Positions 11,560 through 22,998 of a stretch of 64,000 nt of DNA are shown one piece after another. A model generated the notes under the pieces. The model was given only the letters and a program-made list of their open reading frames with translations. It searched no databases and was not told the origin of the DNA. Source of the DNA: Diprion similis. Taxonomy: Eukaryota; Arthropoda; Insecta; Hymenoptera; Diprionidae. The position numbers and the translations under genes were made by a program. Positions within the stretch are counted from its first letter, which is position 1; each line of letters opens with the position of its first letter. The DNA is taken from the NCBI RefSeq assembly GCF_021155765.1, contig NC_060110.1:16514001-16578000 (forward strand), in the 5' to 3' direction.

Positions 11560-14500
11560 TAAATACTAATCATGCCATCTCCTTTTATTACTGGTGATTA
11601 AAATTGCGACCTGGAATTAACGTGGTTTGGTAGATAATAAATTTTTAGATCTTATCATAGATGGTGTATTCGAGCGTATGATACAGTTTTAGTTTCATTT
11701 CACCTCGTCCAGAATCTGCATCACCACAGAGTTCAGAATACCTAATTCTAAAATCACTCAAATTCTAGTACATATTGACATTTTCGGATTTTTCGAATTT
11801 AAAAAGTTTTGTGCCTAATCTATGGTCTGAAAATATTTATACAAATCCTGCGGAAGACGATCACGGAAATCCAGTGATTTAATAAGGAAGTAATAACACT
11901 GGGTGTATTCAAGGGACACGCCATAAAGAATTTCTTTTTACGTGATATCGTTTCCATGATTGTAATATACCTCTGTCATTAATAAAATATTAATCAAAAG
12001 TTCAAGCCAGTTCAATAATAAAATATGCAAAGACGTGAATCTCAATTACCAGTGATAAAAAAAAACTAAAATGACCGATTGATAGAAGAACTTAATTATA
12101 GAATTTTCAAAGATACGAAAGTCTAATTCGTAGAATCATCGCAATGTAGAAAGTCGAAGTATAGAAAATGTAAATATAAAACGTCGAAAATATAGAATTG
12201 TAAGAAGAGGATATCTTTACATTTTCACAAAAAACTGCAGGGCGATTTTTATTTATCGATTTTTGAATAGTTAACCAAATTTACTGAATATTTCAACTTG
12301 TTTCACTATTTATGTTATATACTTGAAAATTTTTCATATGGCCATTTCATCACATCGATCAGCACATGAATGAAGTGAGATTTGAATTCCATCGTTTTTC
12401 TTTGGTTTGGGACAAATTTCTCTACAATTTGCACATATCGTAACAATTTCACCTACATATTGGGATGTTGGGTGAGAAAAAAAAATGACACACATATGTT
12501 TCGAATTTCCATTGGTAAATATCATTTATTATGTAGGTACAATCATCACTTATTACGTACCTCCTCCGTAGGATGGATAATTGAATGAATAAATAAAAAT
12601 TAAACAGTTTCTGCCATGTTCAGCCTCCATTAGATTCGAAGTAGTCGAAAAGAAGCAATATCAAATTGAATAACATGATTGAAAGAATAATTACCAAATT
12701 CTAACAATTGTTCAAATCATAGTAACCTCGTGATTTTGTGCATAGGATAACAGAGTCTTTAACAACATGATCAGCATGGTGGTGCCATTCTTAAGACTGC
12801 GCGGCAATTGTGAGGATCAGTAAAATTAATCAACAACTTCACTCGAAAACTGTTAATTCCAAAGGCTGTATGATCTGCTCGTAATTTCACGTCGAGAATT
12901 TCAACGTCGTCTATACAAAAATTCATCTAATATTACATTGTTCACGTTTTTTTTTCATTTATAATTTTGTACACACATCTATAATAATCAGCATCTTTGG
13001 TGAAAAATTAGGAAGTCTAAGTAAGTGTTATCTTATCTATTAGAATTTTTTTTTCTTGTTTCACTCCTCCACACTTTTTTTTGGTTGCGCCGTTTCACAA
13101 TATATCTATGTTTTAATATTATCTAGGAAAAGTTTCGACTAGACCGATTTAATACAAGTTATTCAACAATACACAAAAAAAGAGTTAGGCGATTCATTAG
13201 TTATAATGATAAATTTAAACAAATATGACCATAATAGTTTCTAATCACACAACCTGTTGCGTTAATTTTTCATCGATATAAATGTTTAGTATACTGATGG
13301 AATTTTTAAGCTGCTATGAAATCGCATAGCTAAATATTTTCATAAAATCATTAGTGATTTATCTGCGATAGACTTTAAATATAGTATGAATATGTATAAA
13401 ATTTCACTTCATGTACATAAAACTACAGTGAAAAACAGCTAGAAACTCATTTATCATCGCGTATTTACATATTCATGATTTATGGAAGCGATAACAAGCG
13501 GAAGCTAGAAAAACAAATTCGGGCACGTAAGTGAATTCATTATATCAATAGAAAACCTACTGTTTGCACATTTTGTTAATCAAAAATATATAATCAATCT
13601 TTTAATCGATCTGCTCACACTCAGTGTTATACATACGTGCAGCTTGATATCTATATTTTATCATTTGGTAAACTAGTTGTAATTATAATACGCTCCATTG
13701 TTATCATGGAGAAATTACGTATCTAAATGCATTACTGTTCGTGCATTATTATTCGTTATTCACTAATAGTATCAATTCAGTAAAGCATACGAAATATAAT
13801 TTCTAAATATTGATCATCATTTTTAAGTATAAAATTCAGCTAATGTGACTCCAGCGCATGCGTACACTGGGAAAAAAAAGTTGTCAAGCCGTGTAATAAT
13901 TTCTTTGGCTTAATTCGATAGAATCAAATGATTTTCCGATTCCAGTGACCACCTCTCAGTTGAAACAACAGTATATATGCATTAATTCGGATGGTATAGA
14001 TTTTCTAATTACATGCATTTCGAGGAAATGAATATTTCTTTCATCGCACTGACCTTAATACTTTGTATTCGAGAAGTTTTCTTGAGTAAAGAAACTCAGT
14101 TTTAACTGTAAAAAATTATTGAAGGTAATAATCGCTCATTGGCGAAAATATTTATGTAATTGCTAAATGATATACTTCGTTCAATGTGATAATCATCAGA
14201 GGAAATCAAAAATTGTTTGAATTGAAAAAATGTAAACAGTTCGAAAACATGTATTCATCTGGTGGACCAGATTTTAGCGATCGTCAGAAAAATTGTTTAT
14301 TTTCTATCAGATTTTACTACAACTTGTAAGAAAAATGCCTCCTTTGATCAAATAATGATGACTTTCAGTCAAGTCACAAACAAGATGTTATTTTGTGTGA
14401 TACCACACATTTCATTCGAATAAAAGATGAATAGAAGTTTGGTTTCAGCAATGTTATATATCTTCTTCAGTTTAAGAAATATTCTGTTAGAGGAATTAAA

Positions 14501-15247
14501 TACGCTTTGACTGAAGTTTCTATTTTTCTCAATGAGACATAGATCTCTTCGATGAAGATATCATACGAATAAACCAACGTATTGAGTTATCTGACTAAAA
14601 GAGTATTGAAAAATTAATCAAAGTTTTCTATAATAAACTTGAAAGTTGCTTGATGTAAAACTAGATGAAGTGTCACTATAAATAATTGTCCATTCAGGAC
14701 TATAAAAATAAAATCTACTATTTAAATTAACGAATACTTGATAAATTCAACAAATTTTTTCGTCATGGTTGGTCTACTAATGACTTTGTGACTTATTTGT
14801 TCATTTGGTTGGGTTTGTTCTCGAAGTTCGTATTGAGTAGCATATAAAGAAGCTGTAGTACCATTGGTACAAAAATTTTTTGCTGTCAATATATCGACCC
14901 AGCTTTAATACTTGAAAAAATCGATCGAATTTATGTGCCGAAAATGCACCAATTATTTTTATATAACATTAAGTTACAGCACATGAAAATCTAGAGAATA
15001 GTAAGTATATCGACCTAATCACAGTACACTGCAGCTAAGCTTTTGTGAATTTAATAAAAGAAGCAAAGCGCATAAGTCCTATGTACGATTTGAATATAAA
15101 AGGAAAGTCAAATTATCAATATCATAAATTGATAGACCTCTTCAGTTTCAAAAGAAAAAGAACAGAAAATATAATAATAGTTGTATTACTTTCGAAAATC
15201 TTTTTGCCTCGACATTCTAGTACAGATTATTTGAAATGAATAGTACT
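11560..15247. other. Gene-poor AT-rich intergenic region
   Basis: P450 3' flank, then about 3.5 kb of AT-rich DNA dominated by short A/T runs. Small open frames at 12334-12588 on both strands and 15045-15239 look random. No RNA gene, inverted-repeat element or exon was recognised. The right end holds the 3' UTR of the minus-strand transporter gene. Confidence 0.55.
11636..11641 (+). terminator. Poly-A signal candidate for second P450
   Basis: AATAAA 77 nt after the stop codon; another AATAAA overlaps the stop at 11558-11563. Either could direct 3' end formation. Confidence 0.45.
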
Positions 15248-16294
15248 TCAAACAGCTAGAATGCCAAGTGATTTTTTCATGTTAGAAGTTTCAGGCAACG
15301 AGAGAGCCCACTTTCTCAACCCCGTGAGCAAGACAGAACTGGTAACTAAAATAGCACCTCCGACCGAATATCTATTTGGTATTTCGTTAAAGAATAGTAC
15401 CTGCCAAAAGAATGCAAATACTATGTCTGCCGACCTTGCAATCGCTACAGGCCCTGCCTGTTCCATTTGTAAAGCTAGAGTTAATAAAATTTGTCCGCCG
15501 AAGCTGAATAAGGCTAGTGCAACAACAAGTAGCCTGTCTGTCCCGCAGCGTGGCAAACATAGTGCACCGATTGCCCAGGTGACAACGATTGTTTGTATCA
15601 GTGCAAATGAACCAAAGTTTGTCATAATTACTGAAAAATGAAGCCCTTTCAATGCGCGCAACAATACATAGGCATTCGCGCCAAATAATGTGGCTGAAAA
15701 CGCAGCGACGGCGCCCCAAAGTTCAGCATTTTCAGTTTCTACGTGATTATCCGTCAAAGATTCAACAGTCTGGCCAAAAATTAACGGAGGTCGCGTTATC
15801 AGGACAACGCCGATCAAAGTTAGGCAAATTGTTATAACATTGAATATACCGCAAGGCTCTTTCAAAAAAATTCTGGCAGATATAGCTACAAATACTGGAA
15901 CGGAAAATACAATAACGGAAGCATCCGCCAAAGGCATGTGGCGAAAGGCATAAAAACTTAGCATGAGTCCCGTTGTCCCGACAAAACTTCTCAGCAGCAG
16001 CATTATCCTACGACCTTTTGGAAAAGGATGCTCCCCTTTGTATATTACAATAGGTATCGCTGGTAGCAGCACACCTACAAATCTGAACGCTGCTAGTTCC
16101 ATTGGATTCACGTCCACAAGGCCCTTCACTATCACACTGCATAGTGAGAAGAATAACGACGACAGCGCCGCCAACATCAAGCCGAGGTATGGACAAGACC
16201 TGCATCTCGAGACAGAAAAGTTTCTCCGACGATTCATAGCCTCGCAGTCGCTATCTCCGTCCACCAAATGCTGAAGCTCCAAGTGTTCAGGCAT
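15248..16294 (-). CDS. SLC35G1-like EamA/DMT-family transporter (348 aa)
   Basis: Single-exon open frame for a drug/metabolite-transporter superfamily protein. A polar N-terminus of about 35 residues, including a Cys/Arg-rich stretch, is followed by roughly ten hydrophobic segments forming two EamA repeats. Recognisable pieces include LFFSLCSVIVKGL in TM1, MELAAFRF, PLADASVIVFSVPVFVAI and the second-repeat segment EQAGPVAIARSADIVFAFFW. This pattern and length match the animal SLC35G1 (TMEM20) family of membrane proteins whose substrate is poorly defined. On the minus strand the ATG is preceded by GA and then an acceptor-like TTTAACTTTGCAACAG, so an intron probably separates it from an upstream 5' exon that I could not place. 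In-frame Met20 is an alternative start. Confidence 0.88.
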   Translation of the reverse strand: MPEHLELQHLVDGDSDCEAMNRRRNFSVSRCRSCPYLGLMLAALSSLFFSLCSVIVKGLVDVNPMELAAFRFVGVLLPAIPIVIYKGEHPFPKGRRIMLLLRSFVGTTGLMLSFYAFRHMPLADASVIVFSVPVFVAISARIFLKEPCGIFNVITICLTLIGVVLITRPPLIFGQTVESLTDNHVETENAELWGAVAAFSATLFGANAYVLLRALKGLHFSVIMTNFGSFALIQTIVVTWAIGALCLPRCGTDRLLVVALALFSFGGQILLTLALQMEQAGPVAIARSADIVFAFFWQVLFFNEIPNRYSVGGAILVTSSVLLTGLRKWALSLPETSNMKKSLGILAV

Positions 16295-17937
16295 TCCTGT
16301 TGCAAAGTTAAACCCAAATCCTTAGTTATTGCTATTAATTAATTCCAATGTCCCAAGAATTGGAGTACAGATGAATGACACTAACAGAAAATGGGAACAG
16401 AATCATTTGAAATTTTCAGCACAAAAAAACTGAAACGAATAGATAAATGGGAAATCAAACTGAAAACTTTTGGTAAGAGTTTCCCTAAGTGTTCAAAATT
16501 TTCATCTGAACAGGATCCATTAGCCAAAAGTTTTTTGCTAGCAAGAAACGTCGGTCGACACGATTTTTGGGTCTGAATTATGAATGTGAAATTTTGGTTT
16601 CTTCTACGTTACTAGTAAGGGAAAAAATAATTTTTTTTATTAAAACTTACTTTTGTAGAAACCAGAGCAATTTTTCCAATTTTAAGAAAAATAACTGAAT
16701 TGTCAACTTGACTTTCTCGTATTAAACCCCAAATGTAATCTTCCATCATATTCTTGTATGAGAATTGAGATCAATTGGGGTTAATTCTGATGATTTTTCC
16801 GTATAATAATAACAGTTAATGAGTATTCAAGTTACGAAAATAGAAATAGACAAGTAAGGACTTACTTCTGGGCCTTATGCGAGTAATATGCAATTTCCTA
16901 CCGTTTTGATCAAAGTACTACCACCTGCTGCTCGTAAAATTAATTAAAATCTTCAAAACTGACTTATCGACGTAAACCAGACAAATGCAAACTTTAAGAG
17001 CTAAGAATGGATATTCTCGTGTTTTTCGTTGCCTAGCATCAGAATTTATGCATTAAAATAAAAACCCAGAAAAAAGTAGTTTTTTTATCGACCTGTGTAA
17101 TGAAGGGAAATTTTTGATGATAAAATTTCAAAACAAAACAGAATTTGTTATTATACACGTGTGGAGGCCACAAAAATCTATTAGACGATGTTTATCTTAT
17201 CCTCAACGGATCTGTGATCTGCAGGAATGATGTCATCTAACATGATATAGATACAAGTTTTATTATGAAGTACACTTTCGACTACGTGCTCATGATGGCA
17301 TATTCATTAACAGTTGATAGTGAATAGCCAATGAAACAAGCTTATGTAACATTACTCCCGATCAAAATCACTGACTTGAGTCGTTGAGCAGAAATACATT
17401 GTAACACTAAAAATAAATTTACCAATATCTTCTAAAGCACTAAGGTTTATATTGATCCACTTTGCTTGCAAACATCATGACTTGAGTACACATCAAATTA
17501 AACGTTCTCAATCATCTATGATTGCACATTTCAAGATATGTCAACATTATCATCTACGAGTAGTGATGAAATTACGCTTGCTAGACGATCTTAATCTGGC
17601 GTTTTTTTTTCTCCTTTTCCTCAATTTTTGCCTTGAAAGATTACACGAAAATTTGGGCAGCGAATTTTAATAATATTTCGAACATTATTGTTAAACATTA
17701 CGTAAAAAACAAAAACAAGACGAAACTACTGCTGGTAGAAATGATGAATAAGATAACCTAGTTCGTAATCATCAAATCTCAGTGTTTTTCGAGAAAAAAA
17801 AAACGGTTTGAATGATATCATTTTAAGAAAACGTTGCAAATATTAACGCTAAAAATGAATATTTTTTAATTGAATTTATCCGTCACAGGGATAGAAAGCT
17901 ACGAACAGAATATTGATCCAAACTTACCGGTTATTGA

Positions 17938-18153
17938 GGAAAAAAGACCGTATTCGATGATATCCGGAGTTCTCGAACAAACGAAGATGATAAAAACGAA
18001 CTGTCCACCGATAAATTAACACCGCTTGCCGATGAAGATATTGTGAAAATGTTAATCATCGCATGGTTATATCCGTTATATCGAGCTATCGATCAGCTGA
18101 ATACCCAAAAATGCTGTTCGCTGGACGCCATTTTTAAAGCTTTCGCTGATTAG
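17938..18153 (+). pseudogene. Possible decayed exon or gene relic of unknown origin
   Basis: About 71 codons are open with acidic, protein-like composition (SSRTNEDDKNELSTDKL, then DEDIVKMLIIAWLYPLYRA), ending in TAG at 18151. Just upstream, 17881-17965, a different frame reads VTGIESYEQNIDPNLPVIEE and also looks coding. Two coding-like frames meeting near 17950 suggest one original protein broken by a frameshift. I do not recognise the family and see no splice sites. Chance remains possible. Confidence 0.3.
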
Positions 18154-18316
18154 TTTTACCCAGGAAATAATATTAGCGAGGAGACACATCCCCGCGTTAC
18201 AAAAGCGAGACGAGCGAGACACATTCTCGTCGCAGGTTTGTGATCCAGTAGCGCTGCTCGCAGCGCTGGCTTCGTCCGTTGCACTAACGATAAGCTTAGA
18301 GTTGTCGCTTGTAATG

Positions 18317-18515
18317 ACACCTCGAAAATTCGGGGATGCAAAACTCTTATACCGCTATAGCGATCAGAGTGAAACTTGGGCAGTTAATACCTTATTTTGG
18401 CAAGAAGTGGAGTGTCTTTTTACTGTTTCAAAATTTAGAAAAAAATTATACAAGCATGCCGGTAATGCAGGCGTGTAATGTCGGTAAGAATTGCATCCCC
18501 GCATTTTCGAGGTGT
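18317..18515. repeat. Inverted repeat, 25-bp arms, ~200 bp overall
   Basis: Arms at 18317-18341 and 18491-18515 are reverse complements with a single mismatch (core ACACCTCGAAAA and GGGGATGCAA). Weaker complementarity extends a further 15-20 bp into the loop. No clear target-site duplication was found, so this may be an old foldback or MITE, or a stem-forming regulatory region. Confidence 0.7.
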
Positions 18516-18798
18516 ACAACGTAAGCACCAGAAGAGGTGCGTTTCGATCATAGGCTTATAAAAGTAGACCGAGAGCTCCTATAAGAGGCATCATGCTCCG
18601 ATATTAGCTCCTAGTGCTGTCAACAATCTTTTATCTCTCTTGCGCAGCCCAGTTCGTGGGTAGCTCTATCTCTATCCTAGGGAGTTTTTAGTGCTGCCGG
18701 TTAATTTAGGAACGCACTGATGGTTGCATTATGGTGCACTGTTGTTGATGGCGATTATCCAAATGATATTTTTTGAGTCTTGTCATAGGGATTATGGG

Positions 18799-18830
18799 CG
18801 TTGACTGAAGAATATATTCTTCAGTCAACG
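18799..18830. repeat. Perfect 32-bp palindrome
   Basis: Half-site CGTTGACTGAAGAATA is followed immediately by its exact reverse complement, with no spacer. It lies about 320 bp upstream of the POLDIP2 start codon, between that gene and the divergent transporter gene. Confidence 0.95.
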
Positions 18831-19153
18831 TCAATTTGACGCCCGATAAAATCCAGCGAAAGAAAGCCCAGCATTTCCCATTTGCAAGGAAAAAATGCAC
18901 CAATCTATACATCGACCGAGTAGAGAACTACATGAAAATCAGTGCGGAAAACCTTGAAAAGATATCACGTAATCGCTCTCGGTTAACCGGCAAGCGCGAC
19001 TGCCTTTTGAAATGTCAAACCAGTCACATGATTTCCCGCAAGTTTCCACTCACGCGTTCCACGCTCGGCTCGCTCGGCTGAATCGTCTAAACAATTGAAA
19101 GTGTTCCGGTAGCGTCTTGCTTCTTTTCGGTATCAGAGTATTTTTGGTTCAGT

Positions 19154-21242
19154 ATGAAGTTTGTACATAATATTTTGAGCAGAAATTTTCGTAATTCACT
19201 ACTAGAAGTATCAGCAAAAATTATCGTCATACCAAATGCCTCATACATCAGGTCCGCAATAGAGTTACGTAAATGAAAATATCCCCTAACCTATAAAATA
19301 TATTTTTGATTATCTTTACCGATTTGCCAAAAACTCTGAACGTAGAATCGTCCAGGTACTAAGTGCAAATCTACTACACCTCGCTATGATTTTCGGCTCA
19401 AGTCGGCAATGATCCGGTTATAATTTAAAAAAAATAGACCTATATGTACTGATGTTTATTTATGAACAGTAGCTAACCTTGTACTGAAATATTTTCAATT
19501 CATTTCAGGCTCTCGGAGGTTGGAAAATTAGAAACACCCAAATTGCAAGGGAAGTATGAAACGGGACAACTCATTTTTCATCGAGTATTCGGCTATCGAG
19601 GTGTTGTTCTGTTTCCTTGGCTTGCACGTGTTTACGACAGGGATGTGCCGAGCAAGAAAGAGGGGTAACAATAATTCCAGTTTCCGTTGTTATTAAAATC
19701 ATACGATGCTATTGAAGTTCAAACATTACTGTAACAATGCATTGTCAGAACAGTTTGTTATTTCCTCACTTTAAAATTATCTGAAATTCAGTAAACTCTT
19801 AAACTTTAGAAACAAATTCGACTGCTTCAAAGTTTTTCTGGATATACAAAATATTAACATTAATTTTAAAGTTTCGTTACGTTGATATTCTTAACTTCAG
19901 TCTCATTTCTTATTTTTATCACAGATCTGACGATGGAAAGTTTACAAGTGTGAGTAAAGAAGTCAAAGGGAGAACGCATACTTTCTATCAAGTCCTAATC
20001 GATCAGAGGGATTGTCCTTACATCGTAAGCTGCTAACTCAATTTTTTTGTCTTTCAAAACACTTTCGAAATTACATAATCTAACATGTGACACAATTTGT
20101 TTCTCCAAGAGAGCACAAACAGAGGCGGTCACATTTTTGGGAAGTCATGAAAGTAGCCGTAGTCTTTACGCAATTCCTGGGTTGGACTATGTTGCGCATG
20201 AAGATATATTGCCATACTCTACAAACGAAAAAGCAGCATTGCAGCACGAGCTGTTTGACAAATTTTTAATCTACCACCAGGATAGAGACCCCCCATTTAT
20301 AGCACACGAGACACTAAGGGCATGGCAGAAGAAGAATCATCCCTGGTTAGAATTATCCGACGTTCACAAAGAGACCACAGAAAACATAAGAGTCACAGTA
20401 ATACCCTTTTATATGGGATGCAGAGAGAGCCAAACGACCGCTGTATATTGGGTAAGTGATTACTAATACTATCAAAATTCGAAAGTTCCATAGCTGCAGT
20501 TGATTACCTTAGATAGAAAACAATCCCGAAGCATCGAACAAAAGTTTGATGAACTCTGTGGAATTTTGTCTGATTTCAGAGTCATAGGATCACTTTTAAC
20601 TAAGTTATTTAACTGAATTCTAGTGCTTTCGAAGTTTTACTATTGTCTTAGATATACTGAGATTCTGAGCTCTGAAAATGAGGCCAAATAAAAAATTTTT
20701 TTGAATAAAACTTGAATGATCCTATTCATCATGCAACAAAATGTTTACTCTGGTTGATTCAGTGGCGGTATTGTATTCGCTTGGAAAACTTGGGGGACAT
20801 GAGCGTGCAGCTTCGAGAACGGCATTGGAGGATATTCAGTTTGTCGGGAACTCTGGAAACTGTTAGAGGGAGAGGAGTTGTAGGTCAGGAACCAGTCTTG
20901 TCAAAAACCTTGCCAGCCTTCCAGTACAGCAGTCATGTTAGTTTGCAGGCTCCCAGTGGTCACATGTGGTAAGTTAACAACACCTGTGAATATCCGTATC
21001 TTACTCCAGCCATGGCAAGTGTGTTTCAATGATATTCTGTACTTTCATACAGTTGAAAAATTTTCTGTGATATTTTGTTTTTCACATTGTTCGAACGTAA
21101 GGTCATAATTTTTTCGATATCCCAATCTAGGGGTACGTTTAGAATGGAACGGGAAGACGGTTACGCGTTTGATTGCCGAATACCTCCGTTCTCTTTAGAA
21201 TCTAAGAGTGAAGAACCACCAACTCCGAATGCTGACTCGTAA
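19154..21242 (+). CDS. POLDIP2: POLDIP2 homologue (polymerase delta-interacting protein 2, 337 aa)
   Basis: Six exons: 19154-19251, 19509-19664, 19925-20024, 20110-20451, 20763-20968, 21131-21242 (TAA). Phases agree and the total of 1014 nt is close to the vertebrate length. Exon 1 encodes a short Arg/Asn/Ser-rich, acid-poor N-terminus resembling a mitochondrial presequence; its donor (CAG|GTCCGC) is weak, so exon 1 is the least certain part. Residues about 45-165 form the YccV/HspQ-like domain (GYRGVVLFPWLARVYDRD, TFYQVLIDQRDCPYI). Residues about 200-330 form the ApaG/DUF525 domain (RVTVIPFYMG, RERHWRIFSLSGTLETVRG, FQYSSHVSLQAPSGHMWG). Family members are mitochondrial and nuclear proteins linked to ClpXP-dependent proteostasis and DNA polymerase/PCNA interaction. 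Intron 2 carries a MITE. Confidence 0.95.
19707..19906. mobile_element. MITE family 1, copy A (in POLDIP2 intron 2)
   Basis: About 200 bp with degenerate terminal inverted repeats related to GAGGCTGAAGTTAGTAACG (left TTGAAGTTCAAACATTACTG, right TCGTTACGTTGATATTC then TTAACTTCAGTCTCAT). The internal TAACAATGCATTGTCAGAA matches copy B. No coding capacity. Confidence 0.7.
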
Positions 21243-21296
21243 GCATCAATGGTTACCCATACTAGGTGTATGACTATAAAAAAAACCGAACTTGAA

Positions 21297-21302
21297 AATA
21301 AA
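21297..21302 (+). terminator. Poly-A signal candidate for POLDIP2
   Basis: AATAAA 55 nt downstream of the POLDIP2 stop codon, a normal spacing. Confidence 0.5.
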
Positions 21303-22213
21303 TGTTGATAATTTCTGCTTAGATTTTGACAAATTACGCATAATGACTCCCATATTGGGTAGTTGATTAAAGTTCTGTCAATAACATCTCCCTGTGAGTC
21401 TTATTTGTATATATTATTGTATTAAAGAAATAGAATATGAATCGATATTTTTCATTCCCAACCTGTGGTTTAAAATTAAGAAAAAAACTAAAAAGAAGCT
21501 CAAAACTCAAATCATGCATCACAAAATTTTCTCCCCAACACCGAACAATACGACACATTGTCTAACAATTCAATATAAAAACAACCATATTCGTAAAAAC
21601 AAAACTTTTTAAATTTCACTTTTTAGTGGCATAACAATTGCAACATGTCATCACTACTGGTATTTCAATAAAATTAATAAGACTAAGTCATTGAACTCGA
21701 CTAAATGTATACAAATTATCTATCATCATTCATCAGGGAAGGACTTCAACCTCATTAGTCAATTATTATTCAACTATGAAATGTGTAATAGCATTAGTCG
21801 TGAAGGATAAAAGAGATGTAATGTATATTCTGAGAGGTGTAGTTATTTACGCGACTAGTTCTTAAGTAGTAATTTAATATAAATCAGAAAGTGAATTAAA
21901 TGTCCCAAGTAAGATGACAAATTGAGTTTGTATATGTCGTACGTAATGAGTACGTTGGCTGAAGATTATACAGGGTGACGCGGTTCTAGCTGAAACGTTT
22001 TTTACTTTTTACGTGAAATTTCTTGTTTGCGCATTACAATTAGGTAGCATCTGATGACCCAGACCAAAACTGGTGAATTATGCGCTCGGCAGCTGTTCTG
22101 AGTTGGTTTTGAGGCCTCAAATACTATCAGATTGGCCAATTACAAACGGCTGCAATTTTTGCAAACGACAAACTTCCTATATGAAAAGTAAAAAATATTT
22201 TTCCCGCAGATTA

Positions 22214-22591
22214 GGGGCCATTCATCAATTACGTAAGGGTCCAGAGAGGGAGGGGGGATTTCAAAAATCTCTACATGACCTTATCTCGGGGGGAGAGGGG
22301 GAGGGGGTAAAAGCCATTGTTACGTAATATTTTATTACTCTTCCAAATACTAAATAATTATTCAGAATAAAAATAAAAATCTTTGATTTATATCAAATAA
22401 TGACGTGTTTTAGTGTAACTGAACCTTTTTTAACAACATTCAACTATTTAACGCTTCTTAGGGTTAATTCCAGGTAAAATCTTACATAAGAAAGGGGAGG
22501 GGGGGTCCGAGAAATCTTACGTGTCCTTACATGGGGGCAGGGGGGGTCAAAAACGGCCAAAATCGTCCTTACGTAATTAATGAATGGCCCC
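22214..22591. mobile_element. PIF/Harbinger-like MITE, 378 bp with TTA target duplication
   Basis: Terminal inverted repeats of 25 bp at 22214-22238 and 22567-22591, beginning GGGGCCATTCAT, with one mismatch. They are flanked by direct TTA trinucleotides at 22211-22213 and 22592-22594. Inside are G-rich tracts near both ends (around 22245-22305 and 22492-22545) in mirrored arrangement. No transposase. A TTA duplication with G-rich TIRs points to the PIF/Harbinger superfamily. Confidence 0.82.
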
Positions 22592-22779
22592 TTATCATGA
22601 GAAATAAATCTGTACGTTCGAAATTCGCGCGTTGCGCCGCAGTTCGCGTTCATTTGGAAATCAAGATCCCTATATACAACCCAGAATTGATGATTGCCAT
22701 GATTTAGATTTCTAATTTTCGTTCTCCTCTGCGGTCTCTGCTGTACCATTAATAGAAATCAATAAAATATATCCCGGCC

Positions 22780-22998
22780 AAAGAACGAGGTCAAAGGCCA
22801 CGCATATTTTTCTTCAACTCGGCGCGATCTAGTTCCCCGCCCGGGCACCAGAAGCGATAGTTTCGTCTCGCTCCAGCGTCGCCATCGCCTTTCGACAATC
22901 AGCTGGACTATACAATACTCCCAGATATTCCGGCGTGCCTCGTCTTAGCTGCCACTGTTTCTCGAGCGTCGAAGAAATCAACTCGTAACTGCCGAACG
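22780..22998 (+). promoter_or_regulatory. Promoter and 5' UTR region of bleomycin hydrolase
   Basis: A sharp local rise in GC and CpG content (for example TTCCCCGCCCGGGCACC, CTCCAGCGTCGCCATCGCC) immediately before the ATG at 22999, as expected for a broad housekeeping promoter. No TATA box is evident. Confidence 0.4.

Larger units (their letters stand above)
16295..19153. other. Intergenic region between divergent transporter and POLDIP2 genes
   Basis: The left 1.5 kb is AT-rich and featureless. From about 17.9 kb the DNA becomes more complex: a coding-like relic (17938-18153), a CpG-containing stretch with a 25-bp inverted repeat (18317-18515) and a perfect palindrome (18799-18830). The last 250 bp before 19154 are the presumed POLDIP2 promoter and 5' UTR; the 5' exon of the minus-strand transporter probably also lies in this interval. 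Confidence 0.5.
21243..22998. other. Intergenic region between POLDIP2 and bleomycin hydrolase
   Basis: POLDIP2 3' flank, then AT-rich DNA. At about 21967 the sequence TATACAGGGTGACGCGG resembles the edge of a transposon, but the other end was not found. A PIF-like MITE occupies 22214-22591. From about 22780 the DNA turns GC-richer into the bleomycin hydrolase promoter. Confidence 0.5.
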
